From Cyclobacteriaceae bacterium (GTDB lineage: Bacteria; Bacteroidota; Bacteroidia; Cytophagales; Cyclobacteriaceae): a DNA stretch of 64,000 nucleotides. The stretch is taken from assembly GCA_958296015.1 (NCBI GenBank), contig CATQIH010000019.1, positions 20,396 to 84,395 of the forward strand, given 5' to 3'. The translations under genes and the position numbers were made by a program. Below are positions 43,916-53,106 of this stretch, piece by piece; position 1 is the first letter of the stretch, and every line of letters starts with the position of its first letter. Below the pieces are notes generated by a model. The model saw only the letters and a list, made by a program, of their open reading frames with translations. It did not search any database and was not told the DNA's origin.

Positions 43916-44359
43916 ATGGAAATTATATTAAAAGAAGATATTAAGGGCCTAGGCTACAAAAATGATATCATTGATGTAAAGTCGGGATACGGAAGAAACT
44001 ACCTGATTCCCAAGGGCTTTGCACTGATCGCTACTCCTTCCAACCGCAAAATGGTAGAGGAAAATGTAAAACAGGCTGCACACAAAGCAGACAAGATCAG
44101 AAAAGATGCTCAGGATATTGCTGACAACATTGGCAATACTGTGCTTGAGATTCCGGCCAAAGCAGGCGAGAGCGGCAGAATATTCGGTGCGATCACTACC
44201 CTACAGGTTTCCGATGCACTGAAGGCCAAAGGCTTTGACATTGACCGTAAGAAAATATCGATCAATGAAGAGATCAAATCGCTGGGCGATTATACCGCTG
44301 AGATAGACTTGCACAAAGAAGTGAAACACGAAGTTGCGCTGAAAGTAGTAGAAGGATAA
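43916..44359 (+). CDS. rplI: 50S ribosomal protein L9
   Basis: L9 has an N-terminal domain (EIILKEDIKGLGYKNDIIDVKSGYGRNYLIPKGFA) that is diagnostic, a long connecting helix and a C-terminal domain (ITTLQVSDALKAKGFDIDRKKI). The length of 147 residues is normal. It ends the rpsF-rpsR-rplI operon and is followed by a strong terminator at 44384-44411. Confidence 0.97.
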   Translation: MEIILKEDIKGLGYKNDIIDVKSGYGRNYLIPKGFALIATPSNRKMVEENVKQAAHKADKIRKDAQDIADNIGNTVLEIPAKAGESGRIFGAITTLQVSDALKAKGFDIDRKKISINEEIKSLGDYTAEIDLHKEVKHEVALKVVEG

Positions 44360-44383
44360 GCAACTTTGTATACTAAACCATCA

Positions 44384-44411
44384 AGTGCTCCCGAAAGAGA
44401 GCACTTTTTTT
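44384..44411 (+). terminator. Terminator of the rpsF-rpsR-rplI operon
   Basis: AGTGCTC and GAGCACT form a 7-bp stem with an 8-base loop, followed by seven T. Confidence 0.88.
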
Positions 44412-44451
44412 GTGTCATAATTACTGTTTTTCCTGACCTTACTTATTTACC

Positions 44452-45426
44452 ATGTTTACTACTCCGGTCCATATTCCTCCTGCTGCGCACAAGGTCAGCC
44501 TAACTACACCTGTGCTTGCCGTAGGTTCATGCTTTGCGCTGGTCATTGGTCAGCAGCTAAAAGAAAATAAATTTAACGCCTACGTCAATCCGTTTGGCAC
44601 CATCTACAACCCGGCTGCCTTGTTTCGGCTTATTCACGATACGGTTAACAAGACGATGCCTTCCGAAGAAACTTACCTGGAAAGGAACGGCATCTTTTTT
44701 AATTACAAATTTCACTCTTCCCTATCGGCTGGCAGCAAAGAGGCACTCGAGGCCAATATCACGCAGGTCATCAGCAGCACGCATCATTACCTTGCTTCTG
44801 CCAAATACCTGATCATCACGCTGGGCACTGCTTTTAGCTACGAAAGGCTGGAAGATCAGATGATTGTAAGCAACTGCCATAAGATGCCCGCCAATGTTTT
44901 CAACAAGCGAATGCTCGAGGTAGAAGAGATCGTGCAGCGGTTCGAGCAACTGCTATCGGCTGTTCTTACGTTCAACCCTGACCTACAATTTATTTTTACG
45001 GTAAGTCCGGTGCGGCATCTCAAAGATACGCTGGTGCAAAACAGTGCCAGCAAAGCTACCTTGCGAGTGGCTACCGATGTGATACAAAAACGATATCCGG
45101 ATAAAGTCTACTATTTTCCCAGCTATGAGGTGATGATGGATGAGCTGAGAGATTATCGCTACTACGATGCCGATATGTTGCATCCCAGTAAGGTGGCAGA
45201 AGCTTATATCTGGGAAAAATTCTGTGACGTGCTGCTGGACAAAGATACCTTCGACTTTCTGAAAAAGTGGGAACGGCTATCCAAAGCAATCCAACACCGC
45301 CCCTTTCACCCAGGCTCTGAGAAACATCAGCAATTTTTAAAACAAACAATTCAGGAGCTGGAACAATTAAGTAACCAGATCAATGTTGATCAGGAAATTG
45401 CATCCATGAAAAAACAGCTGCTATGA
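44452..45426 (+). CDS. GSCFA-domain protein
   Basis: The family is named for its GSCFA motif, here residues 25-29 in [52 protein letters not shown] and [19 protein letters not shown] are the other conserved blocks. It is related to SGNH-like hydrolases, and the Ser of GSCFA and the late Asp/His may be catalytic. The substrate is unknown; acyl-ester cleavage is a guess. Its stop overlaps the start of the YyaL-type gene by four bases, so the two are coupled. Confidence 0.9.
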   Translation: MFTTPVHIPPAAHKVSLTTPVLAVGSCFALVIGQQLKENKFNAYVNPFGTIYNPAALFRLIHDTVNKTMPSEETYLERNGIFFNYKFHSSLSAGSKEALEANITQVISSTHHYLASAKYLIITLGTAFSYERLEDQMIVSNCHKMPANVFNKRMLEVEEIVQRFEQLLSAVLTFNPDLQFIFTVSPVRHLKDTLVQNSASKATLRVATDVIQKRYPDKVYYFPSYEVMMDELRDYRYYDADMLHPSKVAEAYIWEKFCDVLLDKDTFDFLKKWERLSKAIQHRPFHPGSEKHQQFLKQTIQELEQLSNQINVDQEIASMKKQLL

Positions 45427-47471
45427 ATACCAAAAGATCCAACCGGCTGGCAGAGGAAACCAGTCCGTATCTGCTGCAACATGCCCATAACCCGGTAGAT
45501 TGGTTTCCGTGGAGCGACGAAGCGTTACACAAAGCCAGCACTGAAGATAAACCTATCCTGGTGAGCATCGGCTACGCTGCCTGCCACTGGTGCCACGTGA
45601 TGGAAAAGGAGTGCTTTGAAGATGAAGCCGTGGCGGACTATATGAACCGGCACTTTATCAACATCAAGGTAGACCGTGAAGAACGGCCCGACGTGGACCA
45701 GATCTATATGGAAGCCGTGCAGATGATGGGTATGCAGGGCGGCTGGCCACTCAACGTTTTCCTTACTGCCGAGCAGAAACCTTTTTACGGCGGCACCTAT
45801 TTTCCCAAGCCCAACTGGCTTAGTCTGCTACAAAATGTAGCACGTACCTACACCGAATCCAGGCAGGAGCTGGAAGCATCCGCAGACGGTTTTGTGCAAA
45901 GTATTGCGATGAGCGAAGTGCAGCGCTACGGGCTACAACCGGCTGGCGGTGTGCTGGACAAAGAGATACTGAGAAAACAAGTTGACACTGTATATCAGCA
46001 ATTTTCAAAAAACTTCGATTTGCAGGAAGGTGGCCTGAACCGGGCACCCAAATTTCCTATGCCCAGCCACTGGCTCTTCTTGCTGCGCTATTATGCGATG
46101 ACTCATACAGAGGCAGCCTTGTCGCAAGTTTTGCTCACCCTGGATAAGATGGCTGCCGGAGGGATCTATGATCAGTTGGGCGGCGGCTTTGCCCGGTATG
46201 CTGTTGATGGCGTATGGTTTGCCCCACATTTTGAAAAGATGCTGTATGACAACGGCCAGCTTCTGAGCCTGTATGCAGAAGCGTATACACTGACCAAAAA
46301 AGCTACTTACAGAAAGGTGCTGGAAGAAACGGTTGACTTTGTAAAAGCCGAACTGACCAGCCCGGAAGGGGGATTTTACAGTGCCCTGGATGCCGATAGC
46401 GAAGGAGAGGAAGGTAAATACTATGTCTGGCAGCACAATGAACTTACCGGTTTATTGGTAGAAGATGCTGCACTACTTATCGCAGAATATTACCAGGTGA
46501 CAGCAGCAGGCAACTGGGAAAACGGACAAAACATACTACATACCAAGGATACCACGGAAGAGTTTGCAGAGAAACACGGCCTATTAGTGGATGATTTTCA
46601 GCAGTTACTGCAAAAAAGCAAGCAAAAACTCCATCACGCTCGTTCCGAAAGAACCCGCCCGGGCCTGGATGATAAGATACTCACTGCCTGGAATGGCCTG
46701 ATGCTCAAAGGGCTTGCTGACGCTTATGCCGCCCTGCAAAAAAAAGAAATACTCGCGCTGGCTGTCAATAATGCGGCTTTTATCAAAAACAACCTGATCA
46801 GAGAAGATAGCGGACTGTTCCGGTCATTCAAAAACGGTCAGGCTAAACTACCGGCTTATCTGGAAGACTATGCCTTTGTCATCGATGGGCTGGTGAGCCT
46901 CTACCAGGTAAACTTTGATGAACAATGGCTGCAACTTGCCCAAACGCTGGCTGAGTATACTTTGCAGCACTTTTTTGATGAAGCGGAAGGCTTTTTTTAC
47001 TTTACCGATGACACCGCTTCTGCACTGATTGCTCGTAAAAAAGAACTCTTCGACAATGTGATACCGTCTTCCAACAGTGCCATCGCTCGTGCTTTGTATA
47101 AATTAGGTACTGTATTAGATCATACAACCTACTTGCATCTGGCTGAAAATATGTTGCAAAAAGTGATGGACCTGCTCATCCAGGAACCTGTATATCTCAC
47201 CCACTGGGCTTGTTTTGCCACAGAAGCGGCCAGCACTTTGGCAGAAGTAGCCATTGTTGGTCCCGAATTTCATACCCATGCGCTGAGGTTGCAGCAGGAA
47301 TACCTGCCCTTCAAAGTTGTTCAAGGTACTTTTGAAAGCAGTAATCTTCCACTGCTTACAGACCGCCATGCCATCGATGGAAAAACAACGATCTATGTAT
47401 GCTATCATAAGACCTGTCAGCTACCGGTTTTTACACCCGAAGAAGCTTTAAAACAAATAAATACAGCCTGA
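45423..47471 (+). CDS. YyaL/SPATA20-type thioredoxin-domain protein (DUF255)
   Basis: The N-terminal thioredoxin-like domain begins [23 protein letters not shown] and has the active-site CHWC at 54-57 ([15 protein letters not shown]). After it comes an (alpha/alpha)6 glycosidase-like domain ([59 protein letters not shown]). The length of 682 residues is normal. The protein is conserved from bacteria to animals but its biochemical role is unsettled. It is translationally coupled to the GSCFA gene. Confidence 0.93.
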   Translation: MNTKRSNRLAEETSPYLLQHAHNPVDWFPWSDEALHKASTEDKPILVSIGYAACHWCHVMEKECFEDEAVADYMNRHFINIKVDREERPDVDQIYMEAVQMMGMQGGWPLNVFLTAEQKPFYGGTYFPKPNWLSLLQNVARTYTESRQELEASADGFVQSIAMSEVQRYGLQPAGGVLDKEILRKQVDTVYQQFSKNFDLQEGGLNRAPKFPMPSHWLFLLRYYAMTHTEAALSQVLLTLDKMAAGGIYDQLGGGFARYAVDGVWFAPHFEKMLYDNGQLLSLYAEAYTLTKKATYRKVLEETVDFVKAELTSPEGGFYSALDADSEGEEGKYYVWQHNELTGLLVEDAALLIAEYYQVTAAGNWENGQNILHTKDTTEEFAEKHGLLVDDFQQLLQKSKQKLHHARSERTRPGLDDKILTAWNGLMLKGLADAYAALQKKEILALAVNNAAFIKNNLIREDSGLFRSFKNGQAKLPAYLEDYAFVIDGLVSLYQVNFDEQWLQLAQTLAEYTLQHFFDEAEGFFYFTDDTASALIARKKELFDNVIPSSNSAIARALYKLGTVLDHTTYLHLAENMLQKVMDLLIQEPVYLTHWACFATEAASTLAEVAIVGPEFHTHALRLQQEYLPFKVVQGTFESSNLPLLTDRHAIDGKTTIYVCYHKTCQLPVFTPEEALKQINTA

Positions 47472-47488
47472 CAGTAGGACTGAACAGA

Positions 47489-48049
47489 TCAGTCATTGTA
47501 CTGGCTCATGGTTCTTTCTATGCCCACAGTAGCAAAAGAGAGCACCATTTCTGCTGCCTTATCCATCAGTTCGGGAAGCTCGTTGAGTTCTTCCTGTGGA
47601 AAACTAGACAGCACAAAATCTACCTGTCTGCCTTTAGGAAAATCATTGCCTACACCAAATCGGAGTCGGGCATAATCTTGTCCGCCAGTGAGGCTTTCAA
47701 TATTTTTTAGTCCGTTGTGCCCGGCACTTGAGCCTTTAGGACGCATTCTTAGCTTACCAAAAGGCAAAGCAATATCATCAGTAACTACCAGCAAGTTGCT
47801 TTTGCTGATCTTCAATTCCTGCAACCAGTAATTGACCGACTTGCCACTCAGGTTCATGTACGTATTAGGCTTCACCAAATGCATACTGCGGCCTTTGTGT
47901 TTAAAGTCGCATACCTCTGCCAGTCTTCCGGTTTGGAACTGGAGGCCCTGCTGGTCTGCCAGGCGGTCTAGGGTCAGGAAACCGATGTTGTGTCGGGTAA
48001 GCTCATATTCTGCGCCGGGGTTGCCCAGGCCAACAATCAGGTATTTCAT
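47489..48049 (-). CDS. pth: Peptidyl-tRNA hydrolase
   Basis: Pth recycles tRNA from peptidyl-tRNA that drops off ribosomes. Asn10 and the catalytic His20 are in VGLGNPGAEYELTRHNIGF. The general Asp lies in VVTDDIALPFGKLRMRPKGSSAGHNGLKNI, also diagnostic. The length of 186 residues is normal. A strong terminator separates it from the L25 gene upstream (48065-48098), so it may be read through or have its own promoter. Confidence 0.96.
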   Translation of the reverse strand: MKYLIVGLGNPGAEYELTRHNIGFLTLDRLADQQGLQFQTGRLAEVCDFKHKGRSMHLVKPNTYMNLSGKSVNYWLQELKISKSNLLVVTDDIALPFGKLRMRPKGSSAGHNGLKNIESLTGGQDYARLRFGVGNDFPKGRQVDFVLSSFPQEELNELPELMDKAAEMVLSFATVGIERTMSQYND

Positions 48050-48064
48050 AAATATATGGTAAAC

Positions 48065-48098
48065 AAAAAAAATCCTGTACTCAGCTGAGGACAGGATT
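48065..48098 (-). terminator. Terminator after the L25 gene
   Basis: On the minus strand AATCCTGT pairs with ACAGGATT; the inner part, CTCAGCTGAG, extends the stem. It is followed by eight T. It separates L25 from pth. Confidence 0.85.
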
Positions 48099-48118
48099 CG
48101 TAGGCAGTTATCTCAATA

Positions 48119-48745
48119 TTAAGCTTCAGCTTCAGCTTCTCCCTCTCCTACTTCCACTTCATCTTCTTCAGTAGCTTCATCATCTGCTGACTTTCCTCTA
48201 AGTGCTCTTGGTATTTCTACTACGGCAATAGAGTTGGCCGGATTGTCGAGTATGACGTAATGGGTTGCTTTCACATCTGATACTTTCACTGATTTACCAA
48301 AATCAAGAGAAGAAATATCTACATCGATATGCTCAGGCATGTCTTTGGGGAGTGCCTTTAGCTGCAAGGCTCTTCTTTTGAACATCAGCGTACCGCCACG
48401 CGCTACACCCGGAGCAGTACCGGAAAGCTTGATAGGCACACTCATTTTTACAATTTTCCCTTCGTGCAGTTCCAGAAAATCCGCGTGCAGGATCATCTCA
48501 TTAACCGGATGAAACTGAATATCCTGTAGGATACATCGGTATTCGTCGCCTTCTATGTTTAGGTTTACAAAATGTGCGTCGGGTGTGTAAACAAGGTCTC
48601 TGAAAAGAATGACGGGGGCATAGAAATGCGCTTGTGTATCTCCTCCGTACAACACACCAGGCACATACCCTTCAGTACGAAGCCTGGCAGACTCTTTCTT
48701 ACCGAGATTTGCTCTTTTATACCCTATAATCTCTATAGTTTTCAT
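48119..48745 (-). CDS. rplY: 50S ribosomal protein L25 (CTC form)
   Basis: L25 binds 5S rRNA. The 208-residue length and the two-domain layout define the CTC/TL5 form: an N-terminal 5S-binding domain (IEIIGYKRANLGKKESARLRTEGYVPGVLYGG) and a C-terminal domain (EHIDVDISSLDFGKSVKVSD). The acidic tail (EEDEVEVGEGEAEAEA) is common in Bacteroidota. It lies 22 bases after prs, in the same operon. Confidence 0.95.
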   Translation of the reverse strand: MKTIEIIGYKRANLGKKESARLRTEGYVPGVLYGGDTQAHFYAPVILFRDLVYTPDAHFVNLNIEGDEYRCILQDIQFHPVNEMILHADFLELHEGKIVKMSVPIKLSGTAPGVARGGTLMFKRRALQLKALPKDMPEHIDVDISSLDFGKSVKVSDVKATHYVILDNPANSIAVVEIPRALRGKSADDEATEEDEVEVGEGEAEAEA

Positions 48746-48767
48746 AAATAAGTTAAGTAATAATTGA

Positions 48768-49709
48768 TTAAAATCTGGATTTTGAAATAAATAAAGGACT
48801 TATAGACTCGTGATCATGTATTTTTTTAATAGCACCGGCAAAAAGCGCGGCTACTGACAATACTTTGATCTTGGAACATTCTTTTTTTAATGGAATAGTA
48901 TCTGTTACCACCAATTCTTCCAGCACAGAATTTTCAATATTTTCATAAGCTTTACCGGAAAGTACAGCGTGGGTACTGATAGCTCTCACAGAGTTGGCAC
49001 CGTTTTCTTTCAGCACGTATGCTGCTTTGCAAAGGGTACCCGCCGTATCTACCAGGTCATCTACGATCACCACATCTTTGCCGTCCACTTCTCCAATCAC
49101 CTGCATACTGACCACTTCGTTGGCACGTTTGCGCTGCTTGTCGCACACCACCATATCTGCCTGAAAATACTGCGCAAAGTTACGGGTACGTTTCACCCCT
49201 CCCACATCAGGCGAGGCAAAGATGAGGTTCTCCTGCGGAATAGATTTCAGGTAAGGCACAAAGATAATACTGCCCGTAAAATGATCTACCGGAAAATCGA
49301 AGAACCCTTGAATCTGCCCGGCGTGAAGGTCACAGGTCATTAGCCTGTCGGCACCGGCAGCAGAGAAAAGGTTGGCAATCATTTTTGCCCCGATGGCTAC
49401 TCTGGGCTTGTCTTTACGATCCTGGCGGGCATATCCAAAATAAGGCACCACGGCTGTTACGGTTTGCGCACTGGCTCTTTTGGCCGCATCGATCAGCAGC
49501 AATAGCTCCATCAGATTGTCGGTAGGAGAAAAGGTGGATTGGATCAAGAATACATCGCAACCTCTCACCGATTCAACAAAGTGTGTGGAAATCTCTCCGT
49601 CGCTGAATTTTTCGATACTTACTTCACCCAAAGACTGGCCGTATTCCTGGGCAATTTTTTCGGCAAGATAAAGCGTTGATGTGCCAGAAAAAATTTTGAC
49701 GGGAGCCAT
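48768..49709 (-). CDS. prs: Ribose-phosphate pyrophosphokinase
   Basis: Prs makes PRPP from ribose-5-phosphate and ATP. The marks are the YGQSLGEVSIEKFSDGEISTHFVESVRG start, the FGYARQDRKDKPRVAIGAKMIANLF segment, DLHAGQIQGFFDFPVDH, and the PRPP loop VVIVDDLVDTAGTL. The length of 313 residues is normal. It is downstream of tRNA-Gln on the same strand, with a terminator between, and probably shares a transcript with L25. Confidence 0.96.
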   Translation of the reverse strand: MAPVKIFSGTSTLYLAEKIAQEYGQSLGEVSIEKFSDGEISTHFVESVRGCDVFLIQSTFSPTDNLMELLLLIDAAKRASAQTVTAVVPYFGYARQDRKDKPRVAIGAKMIANLFSAAGADRLMTCDLHAGQIQGFFDFPVDHFTGSIIFVPYLKSIPQENLIFASPDVGGVKRTRNFAQYFQADMVVCDKQRKRANEVVSMQVIGEVDGKDVVIVDDLVDTAGTLCKAAYVLKENGANSVRAISTHAVLSGKAYENIENSVLEELVVTDTIPLKKECSKIKVLSVAALFAGAIKKIHDHESISPLFISKSRF

Positions 49710-49745
49710 AAGGAAGTAAATTTTCGGAAGACAAATATGCTGTTG

Positions 49746-49775
49746 AAAAAACTAATCCCGACTGTGAGTCGGGAT
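49746..49775 (-). terminator. Terminator after tRNA-Gln
   Basis: On the minus strand ATCCCGACT pairs with AGTCGGGAT across CAC (49755-49775), followed by TAGTTTTTT. It should end the tRNA transcript before prs, although read-through is possible. Confidence 0.85.
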
Positions 49776-49781
49776 AGAATG

Positions 49782-49852
49782 TTGTCCGGCAAGGACTCGA
49801 ACCCTGACTAAAAGAACCAAAATCTTCTGTGCTACCATTACACAACCGGACA
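49782..49852 (-). tRNA. tRNA-Gln (anticodon TTG)
   Basis: On the minus strand the acceptor arm is TGTCCGG/CCGGACA. A D-arm GTAATGGTAGC follows. The anticodon loop ATTTTGGTT gives TTG (Gln) and the T-arm is GGGTTCGAGTCC. The length of about 71 bases is usual for tRNA-Gln of Bacteroidota. CCA is not encoded. A good promoter precedes it and a terminator follows it, so it can be made as a single unit. Confidence 0.95.
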
Positions 49853-49866
49853 TTCAAATTGTGGTA

Positions 49867-49896
49867 CAAAAGTATTACCTTAGTTTTAAATCCCAA
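49867..49896 (-). promoter_or_regulatory. Promoter of tRNA-Gln
   Basis: On the minus strand TTG (49894-49896), a 19-base spacer and TACTTTTG (49867-49874). It ends 15 bases before the mature tRNA. The same -7 octamer drives rpsF. Confidence 0.75.
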
Positions 49897-50338
49897 AGGC
49901 TTCCTTTCTTTTTTTTTAAGGCTTCGCACTATTCTCAAAATAAGAAAACACCCTACGATGCGACGTTTCACCTCAGTTGCTTACCCTTTTGGTATTCCAT
50001 AACAGAGTGATCGCTTACGTTGAAAGGGTATTTTACAAATAAAAAGTCACTTTATCGGAAATTTTCTGAGAATCAACACAAGTGGCACTCGTATTGAAGC
50101 TGTATACTGTTTTGTGGCTACTAGCAACCAATACAGGCATTTGTATCCTCTATCACTCAGACTATTGTTGTATCTTGCAAAGTAATATATAACAGCAAAA
50201 GCATCTTTAAAAAAGATTTAGGTATAATAATATCAATTTTTAATTTAACTTTTTCTTGTTTTTAAATTTAAACCGTAATAATTTTACACAAAATTGTATA
50301 TAAGATTACATATGCATGTTATTTAACTCAATAAAGCA
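49897..50338. other. Gap upstream of the exopolysaccharide operon
   Basis: About 440 bases, AT-rich especially from 50200. TAACTTTT-type near matches to the -7 box exist, but none with a TTG at the right distance. I see no RNA gene or hairpin of note. The promoter of the glycosyltransferase operon must lie here or just before. Confidence 0.4.
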
Positions 50339-51751
50339 ATGTACTTTTTAAACAGACTAAAAAAGAGCCGCTATTCAAAATCCCTGGTGATTTTCCTGCT
50401 GCTGCTGGATGCAGTACTGATTGCTTTTTCTTTTAAAGCTGCTTACGTATTGGTCTATGGGTTTCATGCCGACCTACAGAATTACTATGCTTCACTGATG
50501 GCCATCTTCATCCTGTCCTGGGTTGTATCATCTTTGTTCAGCGAAGTATATCTGCCGGAGAACCTGGGGAAGGTCAGCCGGATTCTCTATACTACCCTGC
50601 TTGCTTTCATTTTCCATGTACTTATTATTGCCATATACCTGTATGGTTTCAAAGCCTATCAGTATCCCATATCTTTTTTAGCATACACTTATCTAGGTAG
50701 TTTGATCACTGTAAGCCTGGTCAAGGCCATCCTGCTGGGTCTCTACAGACGATATCGTAACCTAGACATTCATCAAAAGAGGGTAATCATTATTGGTTAT
50801 ACCGAATCTGGTCGTAACCTGCACGAGTTTTTTACGACTAACAAATCGCTGGCCTACCAGTTTATGGGTTTTTTCGATGACCGGTTCTTTAGCCCGGACG
50901 TATCCCCGCTGCTGCGTGGAAGTCTCAGAGATGTGAAGGATTACTGTCTGCGGGAAAATATAGACGAAATGTACTATGCTTTGCCTAATCATATTGAATA
51001 TGTAAGGGAAATAGCACAGTTTGCAGACACCAACTACATTTATTTTGGCTTAGTACAGGATGTGGGTGGCTTAAAACAGAAGAAGCTGGACACACATTTG
51101 TTTGATGATGGCAAAATTCCTATTGTGACACCTAGAAGAGAGCCACTGCGTTTTTTTTTCAATCGCCAGGTAAAAAGAATTTTTGATGTGGCTTTTTCCT
51201 CTTTGGTTATCTTTTTCCTGTTTCCTTTTGTCATCCCACCCATCGCACTTGCAATCACGTTGGATTCTTCAGGGCCTATTTTCTTCAAGCAGCTCAGATC
51301 AGGAAGAAATGGCAAGCCTTTCTGGTGCTATAAATTCCGTACCATGAAAGTGAATGCAGAGTTAGAACATAAGCAGGCAGAAAAACAAGATTCCCGTATT
51401 ACCCAGATAGGAAGCTTTTTGAGAAAGACAAGCCTTGATGAACTCCCTCAGTTCTTTAACGTATTGATTGGTAATATGTCAGTAGTTGGGCCTCGTCCGC
51501 ATATGCTGAAGCACACAGAAGAGTATTCAGAATCGATCAACAACTTTAAGATAAGGCATTTTATCAACTCCGGTATCACCGGTTACGCACAGGTTAACGG
51601 TTTCAGAGGTGAGACCAAAGACAATTCCATGATGGAAATGCGCGTAATTTACGATAACTGGTACCTGGAAAACTGGAGCTTATCCCTTGACCTTAAAATT
51701 ATATTTAAAACCGTCTGGAATGCCGTCCGGGGTGAAGAAAATGCATATTAA
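50339..51751 (+). CDS. Undecaprenyl-phosphate sugar phosphotransferase (exopolysaccharide priming enzyme, WcaJ-like)
   Basis: Four membrane segments (about 15-35, 50-70, 82-102, 110-130) precede a CoA-binding-like domain (QKRVIIIGYTESGRNLHEF). A fifth segment then leads to the bacterial sugar-transferase domain. The catalytic blocks are SSGPIFFKQLRSGRNGKPFWCYKFRTMK, the LRKTSLDELPQFFNVLIGNMSVVGPRPHM region and GYAQVNGFRGET. It loads a hexose-1-phosphate onto undecaprenyl phosphate at the inner membrane. It heads a three-gene exopolysaccharide set with a dehydrogenase and a GT4. Confidence 0.93.
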   Translation: MYFLNRLKKSRYSKSLVIFLLLLDAVLIAFSFKAAYVLVYGFHADLQNYYASLMAIFILSWVVSSLFSEVYLPENLGKVSRILYTTLLAFIFHVLIIAIYLYGFKAYQYPISFLAYTYLGSLITVSLVKAILLGLYRRYRNLDIHQKRVIIIGYTESGRNLHEFFTTNKSLAYQFMGFFDDRFFSPDVSPLLRGSLRDVKDYCLRENIDEMYYALPNHIEYVREIAQFADTNYIYFGLVQDVGGLKQKKLDTHLFDDGKIPIVTPRREPLRFFFNRQVKRIFDVAFSSLVIFFLFPFVIPPIALAITLDSSGPIFFKQLRSGRNGKPFWCYKFRTMKVNAELEHKQAEKQDSRITQIGSFLRKTSLDELPQFFNVLIGNMSVVGPRPHMLKHTEEYSESINNFKIRHFINSGITGYAQVNGFRGETKDNSMMEMRVIYDNWYLENWSLSLDLKIIFKTVWNAVRGEENAY

Positions 51752-51795
51752 CCAGTCCATAATTCAAATCATTTTTTATCATTAACTATTTTAAA

Positions 51796-53106
51796 ATGAA
51801 AATCAGCATATTTGGTTTAGGCTATGTCGGAGCCGTTTCTTGTGCCTGTTTTGCAAAACTAGGCCATCAGGTGGTAGGCGTGGATGTGAACAAGCAAAAG
51901 GTTGACCTGATTAAAAGCGGTAAGTCTCCTATCGTAGAAAAAGACCTCGATGAGTATATTCATGAAGGTATCCGGGAGTCTCGCATTTACGCTACCCAGG
52001 ACATTGATGATGCCATCAGCAGAACCAATATTTCTATTATCTGCGTGGGTACGCCCAGCCAGATCAACGGTAATATTGACCTGACTTATATCTACAGGGT
52101 ATGTCAGGAAATTGCCGAATCGCTCAAACACAAGGATGAGTTTCATACGGTGGTGATCCGCAGCACCGTTATTCCCGGCACTATCAAACAGTGTGCTGAG
52201 ATTATCGAGAATATCTCTGGTAGGAAGCATGGTGTGGGTTTTGGAGTGGCTTCCAACCCTGAATTTTTGCGCGAAAGCACCGCCATTGAAGATTTCTGGC
52301 ATCCTCCTTATACGGTGATCGGTACTACCTGCAAACAAAGTGAGGAGCAACTGATGGAACTGTACAAAGACATCGATGCTCCGGTGTTTGCACTCAAGCC
52401 GGAGGAATCGGAAATGATCAAGTATGCCAACAATAATTTCCATGCCGTCAAGGTGACTTTTGCCAACGAAATAGGCAACATCTGCAAGGAACTGGGCGTA
52501 GACGGGCACAAAGTGATGGAGGTAGTGTCCAGCGACAAAAAGCTGAACCTCTCCCCTTACTATATGAAGCCGGGTTTTGCGTTTGGTGGCTCCTGTCTGC
52601 CCAAAGATGTAAGGGGCCTAAACTACAGAGCCAAAACACTGGACGTTACTACGCCACTGCTAAACAGCCTGCTGCCCAGCAATGAAAACCAGATTCAAAG
52701 AGGTTTGCAACTGATCTTGGGAACAGAAAAGAAAAAAGTCGGCTTCCTGGGCTTTGCTTTCAAGGCCGGTACCGACGATTTGCGCGAAAGTCCGGTGGTA
52801 GAACTCATTGAGACGCTGATCGGCAAAGGATATTCCCTATCGCTCTACGACAGCAATATTTTGTTGTCCAAACTGATGGGTAAGAACAAAGATTACCTGA
52901 CGGGCCATATTCCGCATATTGCCAAAGTGCTGAAAGAGTCTATTCAGGAAGTCATTGATGCTTCTGATGTCATTGTGCTAGGCAATAAGTCGCCTGAGTT
53001 CAAAGAGGCCGTCAGCAATCTGGGTGCTGATAAAACCATCATCGACCTGGTCAGAATAGACAAACAACGTACAACAGAAGATAACTATGTCGGAATTTGC
53101 TGGTAA
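51796..53106 (+). CDS. Nucleotide-sugar 6-dehydrogenase (UDP-glucose/GDP-mannose type)
   Basis: The NAD-binding start is KISIFGLGYVGAVSCACFAKLGHQVVGVDVN, and the catalytic Cys is in KPGFAFGGSCLPKDVRGLNYRAK. LGFAFKAGTDDLRESPVVELIETLIGKG is also conserved. The FAFGGSCLPKD form is closer to GDP-mannose dehydrogenase (AlgD), but substrate cannot be fixed by eye. The enzyme makes a uronic acid nucleotide for the polysaccharide. It overlaps the next gene by 20 bases. Confidence 0.93.
   Translation: MKISIFGLGYVGAVSCACFAKLGHQVVGVDVNKQKVDLIKSGKSPIVEKDLDEYIHEGIRESRIYATQDIDDAISRTNISIICVGTPSQINGNIDLTYIYRVCQEIAESLKHKDEFHTVVIRSTVIPGTIKQCAEIIENISGRKHGVGFGVASNPEFLRESTAIEDFWHPPYTVIGTTCKQSEEQLMELYKDIDAPVFALKPEESEMIKYANNNFHAVKVTFANEIGNICKELGVDGHKVMEVVSSDKKLNLSPYYMKPGFAFGGSCLPKDVRGLNYRAKTLDVTTPLLNSLLPSNENQIQRGLQLILGTEKKKVGFLGFAFKAGTDDLRESPVVELIETLIGKGYSLSLYDSNILLSKLMGKNKDYLTGHIPHIAKVLKESIQEVIDASDVIVLGNKSPEFKEAVSNLGADKTIIDLVRIDKQRTTEDNYVGICW

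Noticed and set aside
49624..49971. 115-codon minus-strand frame over tRNA-Gln
   Set aside because: It runs through the tRNA, its terminator and its promoter. It is a shadow frame.
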